From Chloroflexota bacterium (GTDB taxonomy: Bacteria; Chloroflexota; Dehalococcoidia; Bin125): 15,418 nucleotides of DNA. A program made the translations under genes and the position numbers. The stretch spans positions 1 to 15,418 of the forward strand of contig JAPOXB010000131.1 of NCBI GenBank assembly GCA_026707335.1. The letters are read 5' to 3'. Positions 7,418 through 14,021 of this stretch are shown piece by piece. The notes below the pieces were generated by a model. It saw only the letters and a program-made list of their open reading frames with translations. It had not been told where the DNA came from and made no database searches. The stretch's first letter is position 1. The number at the start of each line of letters is the position of its first letter.

Positions 7418-9859
7418 ATGAAGAAACGCCAGAAAGCCAAGGTTCGTGATGAACGCGCTGGACCGGCGCCGCCTCATCAAGGCGGCGGCAGGAAGAAGCG
7501 CGGGGAGATCAAGGCGCTGCGGGAACGGCTGACCCGGCTCAGCGAGGCCAGCCGCCGCATCAACGAGAGCCTCGACTTCGAGAAGGTGCTGCAGGAGGTC
7601 CTCGACTCCGCCTGCTCGCTGACGGGCGCCCGCTACGGGATCATGACCCTGCCCGACGATTCGGGGCGGATCGAGGACTTCCTCTCGTCGGGGATGACCG
7701 CCGAGGAGTCGGGGGGCCTGTGGGATCTTCCCGAGCGATGGCAGCTCTTCGAGTTCCTCAGCAGCTCCGAGCCGCTGCGGATCCCGGATCTGCTCGGCCA
7801 CATCCGCTCGGCGGGACTGCCGGAGTTCCGCCCGTCGCTGCCCATCGGGCCGGCCGTGTCGTTCCTGGCGGCGCCGATCCGCAGGCAAGGCGCGCAGGTC
7901 GGGAACATCTTCGTCGCCGAGAAGGAGGGCGGGGAAGCATTCACCCGCGAGGACGAGGAACTGCTGCTCATGTTCGCCGGGCAAGCGGCGATGGTCATCG
8001 GGAATGCCCGCACGTACCGGGAGGAGCGCCGGGCCCGGGCGGACCTGGAGAACCTGATCAACACCTCGCCGGTGGGCGTCGTCGTCTTCGACGTGAAGAC
8101 GGGCGCGCCCATGTCGTTCAATCGGGAGGCCGCGCGGATCGTCGACGTGCTGCGGGAGCCCGACCAGTCGGCCGAGCAACTGCTCGACGTGCTGAGCTTC
8201 GTGCGCGCGGACGGACAGGAGGTCTCCCTCGGGGAGCGGCCGCTGGCCGAGCTGCTGCGCGTCGGGGAAGTGATCCGCGTCGAGGAGATCGTCATCCGGG
8301 TGCCCAGCGGCCGGAGCGTGCGGGCGTTGCTCAACGCCACGCCCTTGCGCTCGGAGGGGGGCGACGTGGAGTCCTTCGTCGTCACGCTGCAGGACATGAC
8401 GCCGCTGGAGGAGTTGGAGCGGCTGCGCGCGGAGTTCCTGGGCATGGTGAGCCACGAACTGCGCACGCCGCTGACCTCGATCCGGGGCTCGGCGACCACC
8501 GTGCTCGACTCGGCGTCGGAGCTGGACCCCGCCGAGTTGCGCCAGTTTCTCCGCATCATCGTCGACCAGGCCGACAGCATGCGCGACCTGATCGGCGATC
8601 TGCTGGACGTGGCGCGGATCGAGACGGGCACGCTGCCGATCGGCCCCGAACCCACCGAGGCGGCCGCCCTGGTGGACCGGGCCCGGAACAACTTCCTTAG
8701 CGGCGGCGGCCGGGACGCGCTCGACATCCGTTTGGCGCCCGACCTGCCCCTCGTGATGGCGGACCGCCGCCGCATCGTGCAGGTCATCGGCAACCTGCTG
8801 GCCAACGCGGCCCGGCACTCCCCGGAAGCGACGCCGATCCGGGTGGGCGCCGCGCGCGAGGGCGTGCACGTGGCGTTCTCGATCGCCGACGAGGGGCGAG
8901 GGATCCCGGCCGAGCGATTGCCGCATCTCTTCCGCAAGTTCGCGCACGCCGAGTCCGAGGACGCGAGCGGGGACACCGGGCTGGGGCTCGCCATCTGCAA
9001 GGGCATCGTGGAGGCGCACGGCGGACGCATCTGGGCGGAGAGCGAGGGGCCCGGCCTCGGCGCGCGCTTCTCCTTCACCGTCCCCGCGGTCCGGGAAGCC
9101 CCGGTCGCCGATCCGCTCCCGGCCGCGCGCCCGGACCCGGCGGCGAGCCAGGGCCAGCGCGTGCTGGTGGTCGACGATGATCCGCAGACCCTGGGCTACG
9201 TCCGCAAGGTGCTGGAGGATGAGGGCTACGCGCCCCTCGTGGCGGCGGAGCCCGAGGAGGCGCTCCGTCTGATGGCGGAGAGCCAACCCGAACTGGTCTT
9301 GCTGGACCTGCTGCTGCCCGGCGCCGACGGCATCGAGCTGATGGGCGACATCGCCGCCATCGCCGAGGTGCCGGTCGTCTTCCTCTCCGGCTACCGCCAC
9401 GACGAATCGATCGCGCGCGCCTTCGAGCGGGGGGCCGTCGACTACATCGTGAAGCCCTTCTCGCCCACGGAGCTGCTCGCCAGAGTCCGGGCCGCCCTGC
9501 GAAAGTGGTACGAGCCCGTCCGGTCGGCGCCGTCCGAGCCCTACGTGCACGGCGACCTGACGATCGACTACGCGGAGCGCCGCGTCCGCATCGGCGGACG
9601 CCCGGTGCCACTGACGGCCACCGAGTACCGCCTGCTCTTCGCACTGTCGATCAACGCGGGGCGGGTCGTGGAGCACGGGCAACTCCTGCGCCGGCGCGGG
9701 AGCACCGGGAAGGCCGGCAATGTGCGCTCCCTGCGCACCCACATCCGGCGCCTGCGCCGCAAGCTGGGCGACGACGCGAGCGCCCCCTCCTACATCTTCG
9801 TCGAGCCTCGCGTCGGCTACCGCATGCCGGCGAGCGAGACGCGCAGCGAGGAGTGGTGA
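7418..9859 (+). CDS. Kinase 2: soluble GAF-PAS histidine kinase fused to receiver and OmpR/PhoB-type DNA-binding domain
   Basis: This 813-residue paralogue of kinase 1 has the same order: basic N-terminus and signalling helix (30-53), GAF (54-198), PAS (210-330), HisKA with H346 in MVSHELRTPL, HATPase (about 440-552) with DEGRGIP and GDTGLGLAI, receiver (579-694) with VDDDP, phospho-acceptor D630 and K679 in VKPFSP, and a winged helix (705-806) ending RVGYRMP. Around the phospho-acceptor His I count 57 of 81 residues identical to kinase 1. The GAF ligand region is more diverged. Its tail (GNIF.AEKEGGEAFTREDE) resembles DevS/DosT-type GAF domains, but the His-Pro-Pro-Met stretch I recall from those is FRPS here, so heme binding is not expected. 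The start is ATG 7418 with a weak GGTGA (7409-7413). MT1 follows on the same strand. Confidence 0.92.
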   Translation: MKKRQKAKVRDERAGPAPPHQGGGRKKRGEIKALRERLTRLSEASRRINESLDFEKVLQEVLDSACSLTGARYGIMTLPDDSGRIEDFLSSGMTAEESGGLWDLPERWQLFEFLSSSEPLRIPDLLGHIRSAGLPEFRPSLPIGPAVSFLAAPIRRQGAQVGNIFVAEKEGGEAFTREDEELLLMFAGQAAMVIGNARTYREERRARADLENLINTSPVGVVVFDVKTGAPMSFNREAARIVDVLREPDQSAEQLLDVLSFVRADGQEVSLGERPLAELLRVGEVIRVEEIVIRVPSGRSVRALLNATPLRSEGGDVESFVVTLQDMTPLEELERLRAEFLGMVSHELRTPLTSIRGSATTVLDSASELDPAELRQFLRIIVDQADSMRDLIGDLLDVARIETGTLPIGPEPTEAAALVDRARNNFLSGGGRDALDIRLAPDLPLVMADRRRIVQVIGNLLANAARHSPEATPIRVGAAREGVHVAFSIADEGRGIPAERLPHLFRKFAHAESEDASGDTGLGLAICKGIVEAHGGRIWAESEGPGLGARFSFTVPAVREAPVADPLPAARPDPAASQGQRVLVVDDDPQTLGYVRKVLEDEGYAPLVAAEPEEALRLMAESQPELVLLDLLLPGADGIELMGDIAAIAEVPVVFLSGYRHDESIARAFERGAVDYIVKPFSPTELLARVRAALRKWYEPVRSAPSEPYVHGDLTIDYAERRVRIGGRPVPLTATEYRLLFALSINAGRVVEHGQLLRRRGSTGKAGNVRSLRTHIRRLRRKLGDDASAPSYIFVEPRVGYRMPASETRSEEW

Positions 9860-9880
9860 GCGCCGTTCCCCGCCCGGCGC
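9860..9880 (+). terminator. GC hairpin directly after kinase 2 stop, possible terminator
   Basis: GCGCCG (9860-9865) and CGGCGC (9875-9880) form a perfect 6-bp stem with a 9-base loop beginning on the base after the TGA. No T run follows, so factor-independent termination is doubtful. Confidence 0.35.
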
Positions 9881-9942
9881 AACGGTCCCTTACGCCATGA
9901 CGGCGCGTCCTTCCGGGAATTCCTTGCCAAACTTTCCGTCAT

Positions 9943-9960
9943 AGTCACGGTCATGTGACT
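9943..9960. promoter_or_regulatory. Palindromic operator upstream of MT1
   Basis: AGTCAC-GGTCAT-GTGACT is a perfect 6+6 inverted repeat. The same site with a few changes (GTCATGGCAATGTGAC) is found before MT3 at the identical distance, 59 bp, from the -10-like box, so selection is likely. Its centre would be near -63 relative to the predicted start, a position typical of upstream activators. The binding protein is unknown; the MarR proteins and kinase fusions nearby are candidates. Confidence 0.6.
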
Positions 9961-9977
9961 CTTCGACACGTTTACTT

Positions 9978-10009
9978 CACGCACCTGTCACCAGTTCGGC
10001 TGTATCATT
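9978..10009 (+). promoter_or_regulatory. Promoter of MT1 (conserved with MT3)
   Basis: CACGCACC (9978-9985), 17 bases, then TATCATT (10003-10009). The -10 is reasonable but the -35 position (CGCACC) is far from TTGACA. MT3 has CACCCACC, 17 bases, TATGATT. The odd conserved -35 implies an activator or a different sigma factor. The predicted start near 10015 leaves a leader of about 42 bases. Confidence 0.5.
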
Positions 10010-10056
10010 GGGCTCCTTGAACACTGACCGCGGAACCGAAGCGGGGGGCTGCCGCA

Positions 10057-10878
10057 ATGACCGAGCCGCGTACGTCGACACCCGACTACACGCTGGGCTT
10101 CAGCGAAGAGATGCTGGAATCGCTCCGGCGCTACACCGCGGAGGCCAACGCCGGCTACCTGCTGCCCTACCTGCGGCCCGGTCTGCGCGTGCTCGACTTC
10201 GGCTGCGGGCCGGGCACGATTTCGTCGGGGCTGGCCAAGGCCGTCGCGCCCGGCGAGGTGCACGGCGTCGATATGGAGGCGTCGCAGATCGACCTGGCGA
10301 GGTCCGTCGTCGAGCTGCGGGGGCAGGACAACGCGACTTTCCACGTCGGCGACGTGATGGATCTGCCCTTCGAGGACGGCTACTTCGACGTCGCTCACTG
10401 CCACAACCTCCTCATGCACGTGCCGGACACCGCCGCGGTGCTGGCCGAGGTGCGGCGCGTCCTGAAGCCCGGCGGCATCCTGGGCTGCCGGGAGATGATC
10501 AGCGCCTCCAGCTTCACGCACCCCGACTTCGGCGTGATCCGCAACGCCTGGGACATGTTCGAGGATCTCGTCTCAGCCGACGACGGCCATCCCCAGATCG
10601 GCAAGGATCTCAAGCGCCACTTGGTCGAGGCCGGGTTCACGAACGTCCGGGCGACGGCGTCGTTCGACATCTACAGCAGCCCCGCGGACGTCGCCTTCAT
10701 CTACCGCCTCGCCCAGAAGTGGTTCCTGGCGCCGGAGATCACGGAGGCGGCCATCAAGTACGGCGCCTCGACGCGGGAGCTCTGCGACGCGATCAGCGAC
10801 GCCTACAACCGGTGGAGGGAGCACCCCGGCGCCGTGTGCGGGGTCGCCTACGGCGAGGCCGTCGCCGGGCGGCCGTAG
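10057..10878 (+). CDS. MT1: class I SAM-dependent methyltransferase
   Basis: The 273-residue product has the class I Rossmann methyltransferase motifs: motif I VLDFGCGPG (45-53), the acidic strand end GVDMEASQ (70-77) with D72 expected to contact the SAM ribose, HVGDVMDLPFEDGYFD (96-111), and HVPDTAAVLAEV plus RVLKPGG (121-140). This UbiE/Methyltransf_11-like pattern fits a small-molecule methyltransferase. The substrate cannot be read from the sequence. The C-terminal part (KWFLAPEITEAAIKYG to AVAGRP) is shared by all three copies and probably shapes the substrate pocket. There is no signal peptide, so it is cytosolic. The start at ATG 10057 is supported by the common MTE-R-STPDYT beginning of all three; the upstream GGGGGG is a weak ribosome site. 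MT2 follows after 28 bases, so MT1 and MT2 are probably co-transcribed. Confidence 0.93.
   Translation: MTEPRTSTPDYTLGFSEEMLESLRRYTAEANAGYLLPYLRPGLRVLDFGCGPGTISSGLAKAVAPGEVHGVDMEASQIDLARSVVELRGQDNATFHVGDVMDLPFEDGYFDVAHCHNLLMHVPDTAAVLAEVRRVLKPGGILGCREMISASSFTHPDFGVIRNAWDMFEDLVSADDGHPQIGKDLKRHLVEAGFTNVRATASFDIYSSPADVAFIYRLAQKWFLAPEITEAAIKYGASTRELCDAISDAYNRWREHPGAVCGVAYGEAVAGRP
10714..10763 (+). repeat. 50-bp tract identical to one in MT2
   Basis: These 50 bases inside MT1 match 11564-11613 of MT2 without a mismatch, third codon positions included, while the flanks differ. This suggests recent duplication or gene conversion between neighbours. Confidence 0.8.
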
Positions 10879-10906
10879 CGCGCCGCCGCGACCGGGCTGA
10901 GGAGTG

Positions 10907-11728
10907 ATGACCGAGCCGCGTTCATCCACGCCCGACTACACGATGGGCTTCAGCGAGGAGTTCCTCGATTCCCTGCGCCGGGTCACCGCGGAGACCAGCG
11001 CGGCCTTCCTGCTCCCCTATCTCCGGCCGGGTATGCGCGTGCTCGACTTCGGCTGCGGGCCGGGGACCATCTCGTCGGGGCTGGCCAAGGCCGTCGCGCC
11101 CGGCGAGATGCACGGGATGGACATGGAGGCGTCGCAGATCGAGATGGCGCGGACCCTCGCCGAGGCACGCGGCCAGGACAACGCGAGGTTCCACGTCGGG
11201 GACGTGACAGAGTTGCCCTTCGAGGACGGGTACTTCGACGTCGCCCACTGTCACAATGTTCTCATGCACGTGCCCGACACGGCCGCGGTGCTGGCCGAGG
11301 TGAAGCGCGTCCTGAAGCCCGCCGGCGTCATCGGCTGCCGGGAGATGATCTGCGCCTCGAGCTTCCTGTACCCCGACTTCGGCGTCCTCCAGCACTCATG
11401 GAGCATCTTCGATGATCTGCTCGCGGCCGACGACGGCCACCCACAGATCGGCAGGGAACTGCAAGGCCGCTTGGTCGAGGCCGGGTTCACGAACGTCCGC
11501 GCGACCGCGTCGTACAACATCTACAACGCCCCGGCGGACATCGCCTTCCTCCACGGACTCGTGCAGAAGTGGTTCCTGGCGCCGGAGATCACGGAGGCGG
11601 CCATCAAGTACGGGGCCTCGACACGGGAACTGCGCGACGCCCTCGCCGACGCCTACGACCGCTGGAAGGACCACCCCGGCGCCGTGTGCGGGATCGCGTC
11701 CGGCGAGGCCGTCGCCGGCCGGCCGTAG
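10907..11728 (+). CDS. MT2: class I SAM-dependent methyltransferase
   Basis: MT2 has 273 residues, collinear with MT1 and MT3 without gaps; over the first 100 residues I count 15 differences from MT3. All SAM-binding motifs are intact (VLDFGCGPG, GMDMEASQ, HVGDVTELPFEDGYFD, RVLKPAG). ATG 10907 is chosen because it aligns with the MTE-R-STPDYT start of its paralogues. A GTG at 10904 directly before it is also in frame, and GAGGAG (10899-10904) is very close to the ATG. Differences concentrate in the N-terminal helix (RRVTAETSAAF against RRYTAEANA.Y) and the middle (FLYPDFGVLQHSWSIFDDLL), a likely lid or substrate region, so its substrate could differ slightly. No promoter is visible in the 28 bases after MT1; it is probably the second gene of an MT1-MT2 operon. 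Confidence 0.93.
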   Translation: MTEPRSSTPDYTMGFSEEFLDSLRRVTAETSAAFLLPYLRPGMRVLDFGCGPGTISSGLAKAVAPGEMHGMDMEASQIEMARTLAEARGQDNARFHVGDVTELPFEDGYFDVAHCHNVLMHVPDTAAVLAEVKRVLKPAGVIGCREMICASSFLYPDFGVLQHSWSIFDDLLAADDGHPQIGRELQGRLVEAGFTNVRATASYNIYNAPADIAFLHGLVQKWFLAPEITEAAIKYGASTRELRDALADAYDRWKDHPGAVCGIASGEAVAGRP

Positions 11729-11798
11729 CCCGCCGCCGCCCGACGGGCCTCCCGCCCTCATCCGCGACTCGTGCTGCGCCACGCTGAGCGGTTGCGCG

Positions 11799-11827
11799 AG
11801 AAAATCCCGTCTTTTCTGGACTTTTTT
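11799..11827 (+). terminator. A/T stem with T run after MT2, weak terminator candidate
   Basis: AGAAAA (11799-11804) and TTTTCT (11812-11817) pair across a 7-base loop, and TTTTTT follows at 11822-11827. The stem is A-T only, so it would be weak. It is the only T run after a gene in the window and ends the MT1-MT2 unit before the MT3 promoter. Confidence 0.3.
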
Positions 11828-11845
11828 CCCGGACGTGTCGGCGAC

Positions 11846-11861
11846 GTCATGGCAATGTGAC
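11846..11861. promoter_or_regulatory. Palindromic operator upstream of MT3
   Basis: GTCATGGCAATGTGAC matches the MT1 site in 13 of 16 positions and keeps the outer arms GTCA/TGAC. It starts 59 bp before the TATGAT box, as in MT1. A short GACA (11866-11869) is also conserved at the same offset. Confidence 0.55.
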
Positions 11862-11879
11862 CAGAAGACATTGAAGCGT

Positions 11880-11911
11880 CACCCACCATTTCTCCATGTA
11901 GCCGTATGATT
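11880..11911 (+). promoter_or_regulatory. Promoter of MT3 (conserved with MT1)
   Basis: CACCCACC (11880-11887), 17 bases, then TATGATT (11905-11911), matching the MT1 arrangement in sequence and spacing while the 17-base spacer itself is diverged. The expected start near 11917 gives a leader of about 40 bases. MT3 is therefore probably transcribed on its own but controlled like MT1. Confidence 0.5.
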
Positions 11912-11956
11912 AGGTCCTGCAAGGGATGGGCGTAAGCCCAATCGGGAGCATGCGCA

Positions 11957-12778
11957 ATGACCGAGGTGCGTTCGTCGACGCCCGACTACACCATGGGCTT
12001 CAGCGAAGAGTTCCTGGAGTCGCTCCGGCGCTACACGGCGGAGGCCAACGCCGCCTACCTGCTCCCGTACCTGCGGCCCGGCCTGCGCTTGCTCGACTTC
12101 GGTTGCGGGCCGGGCACCATCTCGTCGGGCCTGGCCAAGGCCGTCGCGCCCGGCGAGATGCACGGGATCGACATGGAGGCCTCGCAGATCGACCTGGCGC
12201 AGTCCCTCGCCGAGGTGCGCGGCCAGGACAACGCGACGTTCCACGTCGGCGACGTGACGGACCTGCCCTTCGAGGACGGCTACTTCGACGTCGCGCACTG
12301 TCACAACGTCCTCATGCACGTGCCGGACACCGCCGCGGTGCTGGCCGAGGTGAAGCGCGTCCTGAAGCCCGCCGGCATCATCGGCTGCCGGGAATTGATC
12401 TGCGCCGCGAGCTTCACCTACCCCGAATTCGGCGTCCTGCGGCAGACCTGGGACATGTTCGAGGATCTCGTCGCGGCCGATGACGGCCACCCGCAGATCG
12501 GCCGGGAACTGAAGGCCCATTTGGTCGCGGCCGGGTTCACGAACGTCCGGGCGACCGCGTCGATCGATCTCAACAGCGCTCCCGCCGACGTCGCCCATAT
12601 CCACAAGCTCTCCCAAACGTGGTTCCTGGCGCCCGAGATCACCGAGGCGGCCATCAAGTACGGGGCCGTGACCACAGAACTGCGGGACGCCATGAGCGCC
12701 GCCTACGACCGCTGGAAGGACCACCCCGGCGCCGTGTGCGGGGTCGCGTACGGGGAGGCCGTGGCCGGGCGTCCGTAG
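11957..12778 (+). CDS. MT3: class I SAM-dependent methyltransferase
   Basis: The third 273-residue paralogue differs from MT1 at 12 of the first 100 residues. SAM-binding motifs are intact: LLDFGCGPG (45-53), GIDMEASQ (70-77), HVGDVTDLPFEDGYFD (96-111) and RVLKPAG. The C-terminus diverges most (KLSQTWFLAPEITEAAIKYGAVTTELRDAMSAAY). GGGAG (11944-11948) stands 8 bases before ATG 11957, the best ribosome site of the three. MT3 is 228 bp from MT2 and has its own promoter region sharing the MT1 operator. It converges on MarR B with only 37 bases between the stop codons. The substrate is unknown; partial redundancy or specialisation among the copies is inference. Confidence 0.93.
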   Translation: MTEVRSSTPDYTMGFSEEFLESLRRYTAEANAAYLLPYLRPGLRLLDFGCGPGTISSGLAKAVAPGEMHGIDMEASQIDLAQSLAEVRGQDNATFHVGDVTDLPFEDGYFDVAHCHNVLMHVPDTAAVLAEVKRVLKPAGIIGCRELICAASFTYPEFGVLRQTWDMFEDLVAADDGHPQIGRELKAHLVAAGFTNVRATASIDLNSAPADVAHIHKLSQTWFLAPEITEAAIKYGAVTTELRDAMSAAYDRWKDHPGAVCGVAYGEAVAGRP

Positions 12779-12795
12779 CCCGGGACCGCCCGCCG

Positions 12796-12816
12796 GGCCG
12801 GGACGCCTCTCCGGCC
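12796..12816. terminator. GC hairpin between convergent MT3 and MarR B
   Basis: GGCCGG (12796-12801) and CCGGCC (12811-12816) form a perfect 6-bp stem with a 9-base loop, symmetric enough to serve both strands. The right arm touches the MarR B stop codon (12816-12818). There is no T run on either side. Confidence 0.3.
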
Positions 12817-13292
12817 TACTCGGACCCCTGCACCGCCGCGTGCTTGGCGACGATCCGGGCGGTGACGGACGCGAAGACGCGCAGTTCTTCCTCGCCGATC
12901 TCCTCCGTGAGCATGGCGTAGTAGCGCTGCATGTTCTCGAAGATTCCAGAGGTGGTCTCCCGCCCCTCGTCCGTGAGGCTGAGCATCACGATGCGCCGGT
13001 CGCTGCGCAGCCGCCGCCGGCGCAGCAGACCCCGGTCCACCAGCCCCGTGACGAGGCGGCTGATGCGGGATCCGTCGACCGGCAGCACCTGCGCCAGCTC
13101 GGTCGCGGTGCGTTCGCCCTCCATGCAGTACCAGAGGAGGTCGTACTCCAGGTTGGTGATGCCGTGGGGCGCCACCTCCTGCGCCATCGCCTTGTCGAGC
13201 GCGTTGAACAGTTCGGTGATCCCTGCACCCAGGTAGGTGGACAGGTCTTCAATCGGGCGGTCGGGACCGTCTGGTGGGTTCGACGTCGTCAC
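12816..13292 (-). CDS. MarR-family transcriptional regulator B
   Basis: This 158-residue protein starts at GTG 13292, with GGAGAGA 8 bases before it; the nearby ATG (13300) is out of frame. It shows MarR helices with HGITNLEYDLLWYCMEGE, TATELAQVLPVDG, the recognition segment SRISRLVTGLVDRGLLRRRR, and wing DRRIVMLSLTDEG, then C-terminal dimer helices. It contains one Cys (in the WYCMEGE helix), a position that can act in redox sensing in some MarR proteins, though a single Cys is weak evidence. It is divergent from MarR C across a 151-bp gap (13293-13443) holding two palindromes, a layout common for MarR proteins that control themselves and a neighbour. No convincing -10/-35 pair was found for its own promoter. 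Confidence 0.9.
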   Translation of the reverse strand: MTTSNPPDGPDRPIEDLSTYLGAGITELFNALDKAMAQEVAPHGITNLEYDLLWYCMEGERTATELAQVLPVDGSRISRLVTGLVDRGLLRRRRLRSDRRIVMLSLTDEGRETTSGIFENMQRYYAMLTEEIGEEELRVFASVTARIVAKHAAVQGSE

Positions 13293-13326
13293 TCCGCCAT
13301 TCTCTCCGATGCGCCTCCGCCTCGCA

Positions 13327-13398
13327 AGTCAGTGCGTGCCGCATGTAATGAAGTACGCAGTCAATGCAGTTGACAATGCTTGCATATGCACTTAGTGT
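13327..13398. promoter_or_regulatory. MarR B/MarR C divergent control region with promoter and palindromes
   Basis: On the plus strand TTGACA (13370-13375), 17 bases, TAGTGT (13393-13398) forms the promoter for MarR C. Two palindromes overlap it: GTCAA-TGCAG-TTGAC (13360-13374), which covers most of the -35, and TGCATATGCA (13381-13390), inside the spacer. AGTCAGTGC (13327-13335) and AGTCAATGC (13359-13367) form a direct repeat 32 bp apart. A protein bound at the palindromes would block RNA polymerase, which fits autoregulation by either MarR. Which protein binds is inference. Confidence 0.6.
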
Positions 13399-13443
13399 TC
13401 CCAGCAAGTCGTGTTAGAAGCAAACATTGATGGAGGCCGCGCA

Positions 13444-14007
13444 TTGCCCTTGGCGAGCATGACAGCGACGGCAACGGCCACACCGGCCCGGAGCACTCCA
13501 GCGGCGAAAACGCCCGCCGATCTGGGCCGTTTGATGGCCACCCTGACGGCCGCCACGGCCGAGGGGAGCCTCTTGAACCTCGGGCCGCACAAGCTCTCGG
13601 CGCTGGAGTACGGGATCCTCGACCGCTGCTTCCGTGGCGAGGCGCAGACGGTGACAGAGCTGGCCTGCGTCCTGCCGGGCGACGCGTCGGTGATGAGCCG
13701 CCACGTGAGCAAGCTGGTGGACCGGGGCCTCATGGGCCGGACGCGGCTGCCGAAGGATCGCCGCACGGTGCGCCTGCGTCTGACCAAGGACGGCCGCGCG
13801 CTGGCGCGGGCGCTCGCCGAGGAGCTGCGGACGCGGCAGACCCTGCTCATGCAGGGCGTCAGCGATGTCGAACAGGCCGCCTTCGCGGCCACCGCGCACA
13901 AGATCCTGGCCAACTCGCAATGCCCCCCCAGGTGGGGACGCCGAACCGATCCAGCCAGTCGCTTCGCGAACACGGGAGCCATCGATGAAAGGATGGGCAA
14001 TGGATAG
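13444..14007 (+). CDS. MarR-family transcriptional regulator C
   Basis: TTG 13444 is preferred because GGAGG (13432-13436) lies 7 bases before it, giving 187 residues; a GTG at 13411 is in frame but lies only about 6 bases after the expected transcript start, and ATG 13459 lacks a site. The protein has a Thr/Ala-rich N-terminus (about 25 residues), then the MarR fold: HKLSALEYGILDRCFRGE, TVTELACVLPGDASVMSRHV, SKLVDRGLMGRTRLPKDRR, TVRLRLTKDG and C-terminal helices. A tail of about 30 residues after KILANSQ (to ERMGNG) is longer than usual for MarR and has no recognisable domain. There are three Cys (in DRCFRGE, LACVLP and NSQCPP). It is probably autoregulated through the upstream palindromes. 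Targets and ligand are unknown. Confidence 0.88.
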   Translation: MPLASMTATATATPARSTPAAKTPADLGRLMATLTAATAEGSLLNLGPHKLSALEYGILDRCFRGEAQTVTELACVLPGDASVMSRHVSKLVDRGLMGRTRLPKDRRTVRLRLTKDGRALARALAEELRTRQTLLMQGVSDVEQAAFAATAHKILANSQCPPRWGRRTDPASRFANTGAIDERMGNG

Positions 14008-14021
14008 GACCTTGCACGAAA

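Noticed and set aside
6953..9742. Very long open frame antisense to kinase 2 (about 929 codons)
   Set aside because: It mirrors the codon structure of a well-supported kinase in GC-rich DNA, is dominated by Arg, Gly, Asp, His and Gln, and shows no domain motif. The plus-strand kinase explains the region.
9943..9960. CRP/FNR-type binding site before MT1
   Set aside because: Half-sites are in the opposite arrangement (GTCAC...GTGAC instead of TGTGA...TCACA), so a CRP-family label is not supported.
11849..11860. Tiny upstream reading frame ATG GCA ATG TGA before MT3
   Set aside because: It lies inside the predicted operator and upstream of the predicted transcript start, so it is unlikely to be translated.
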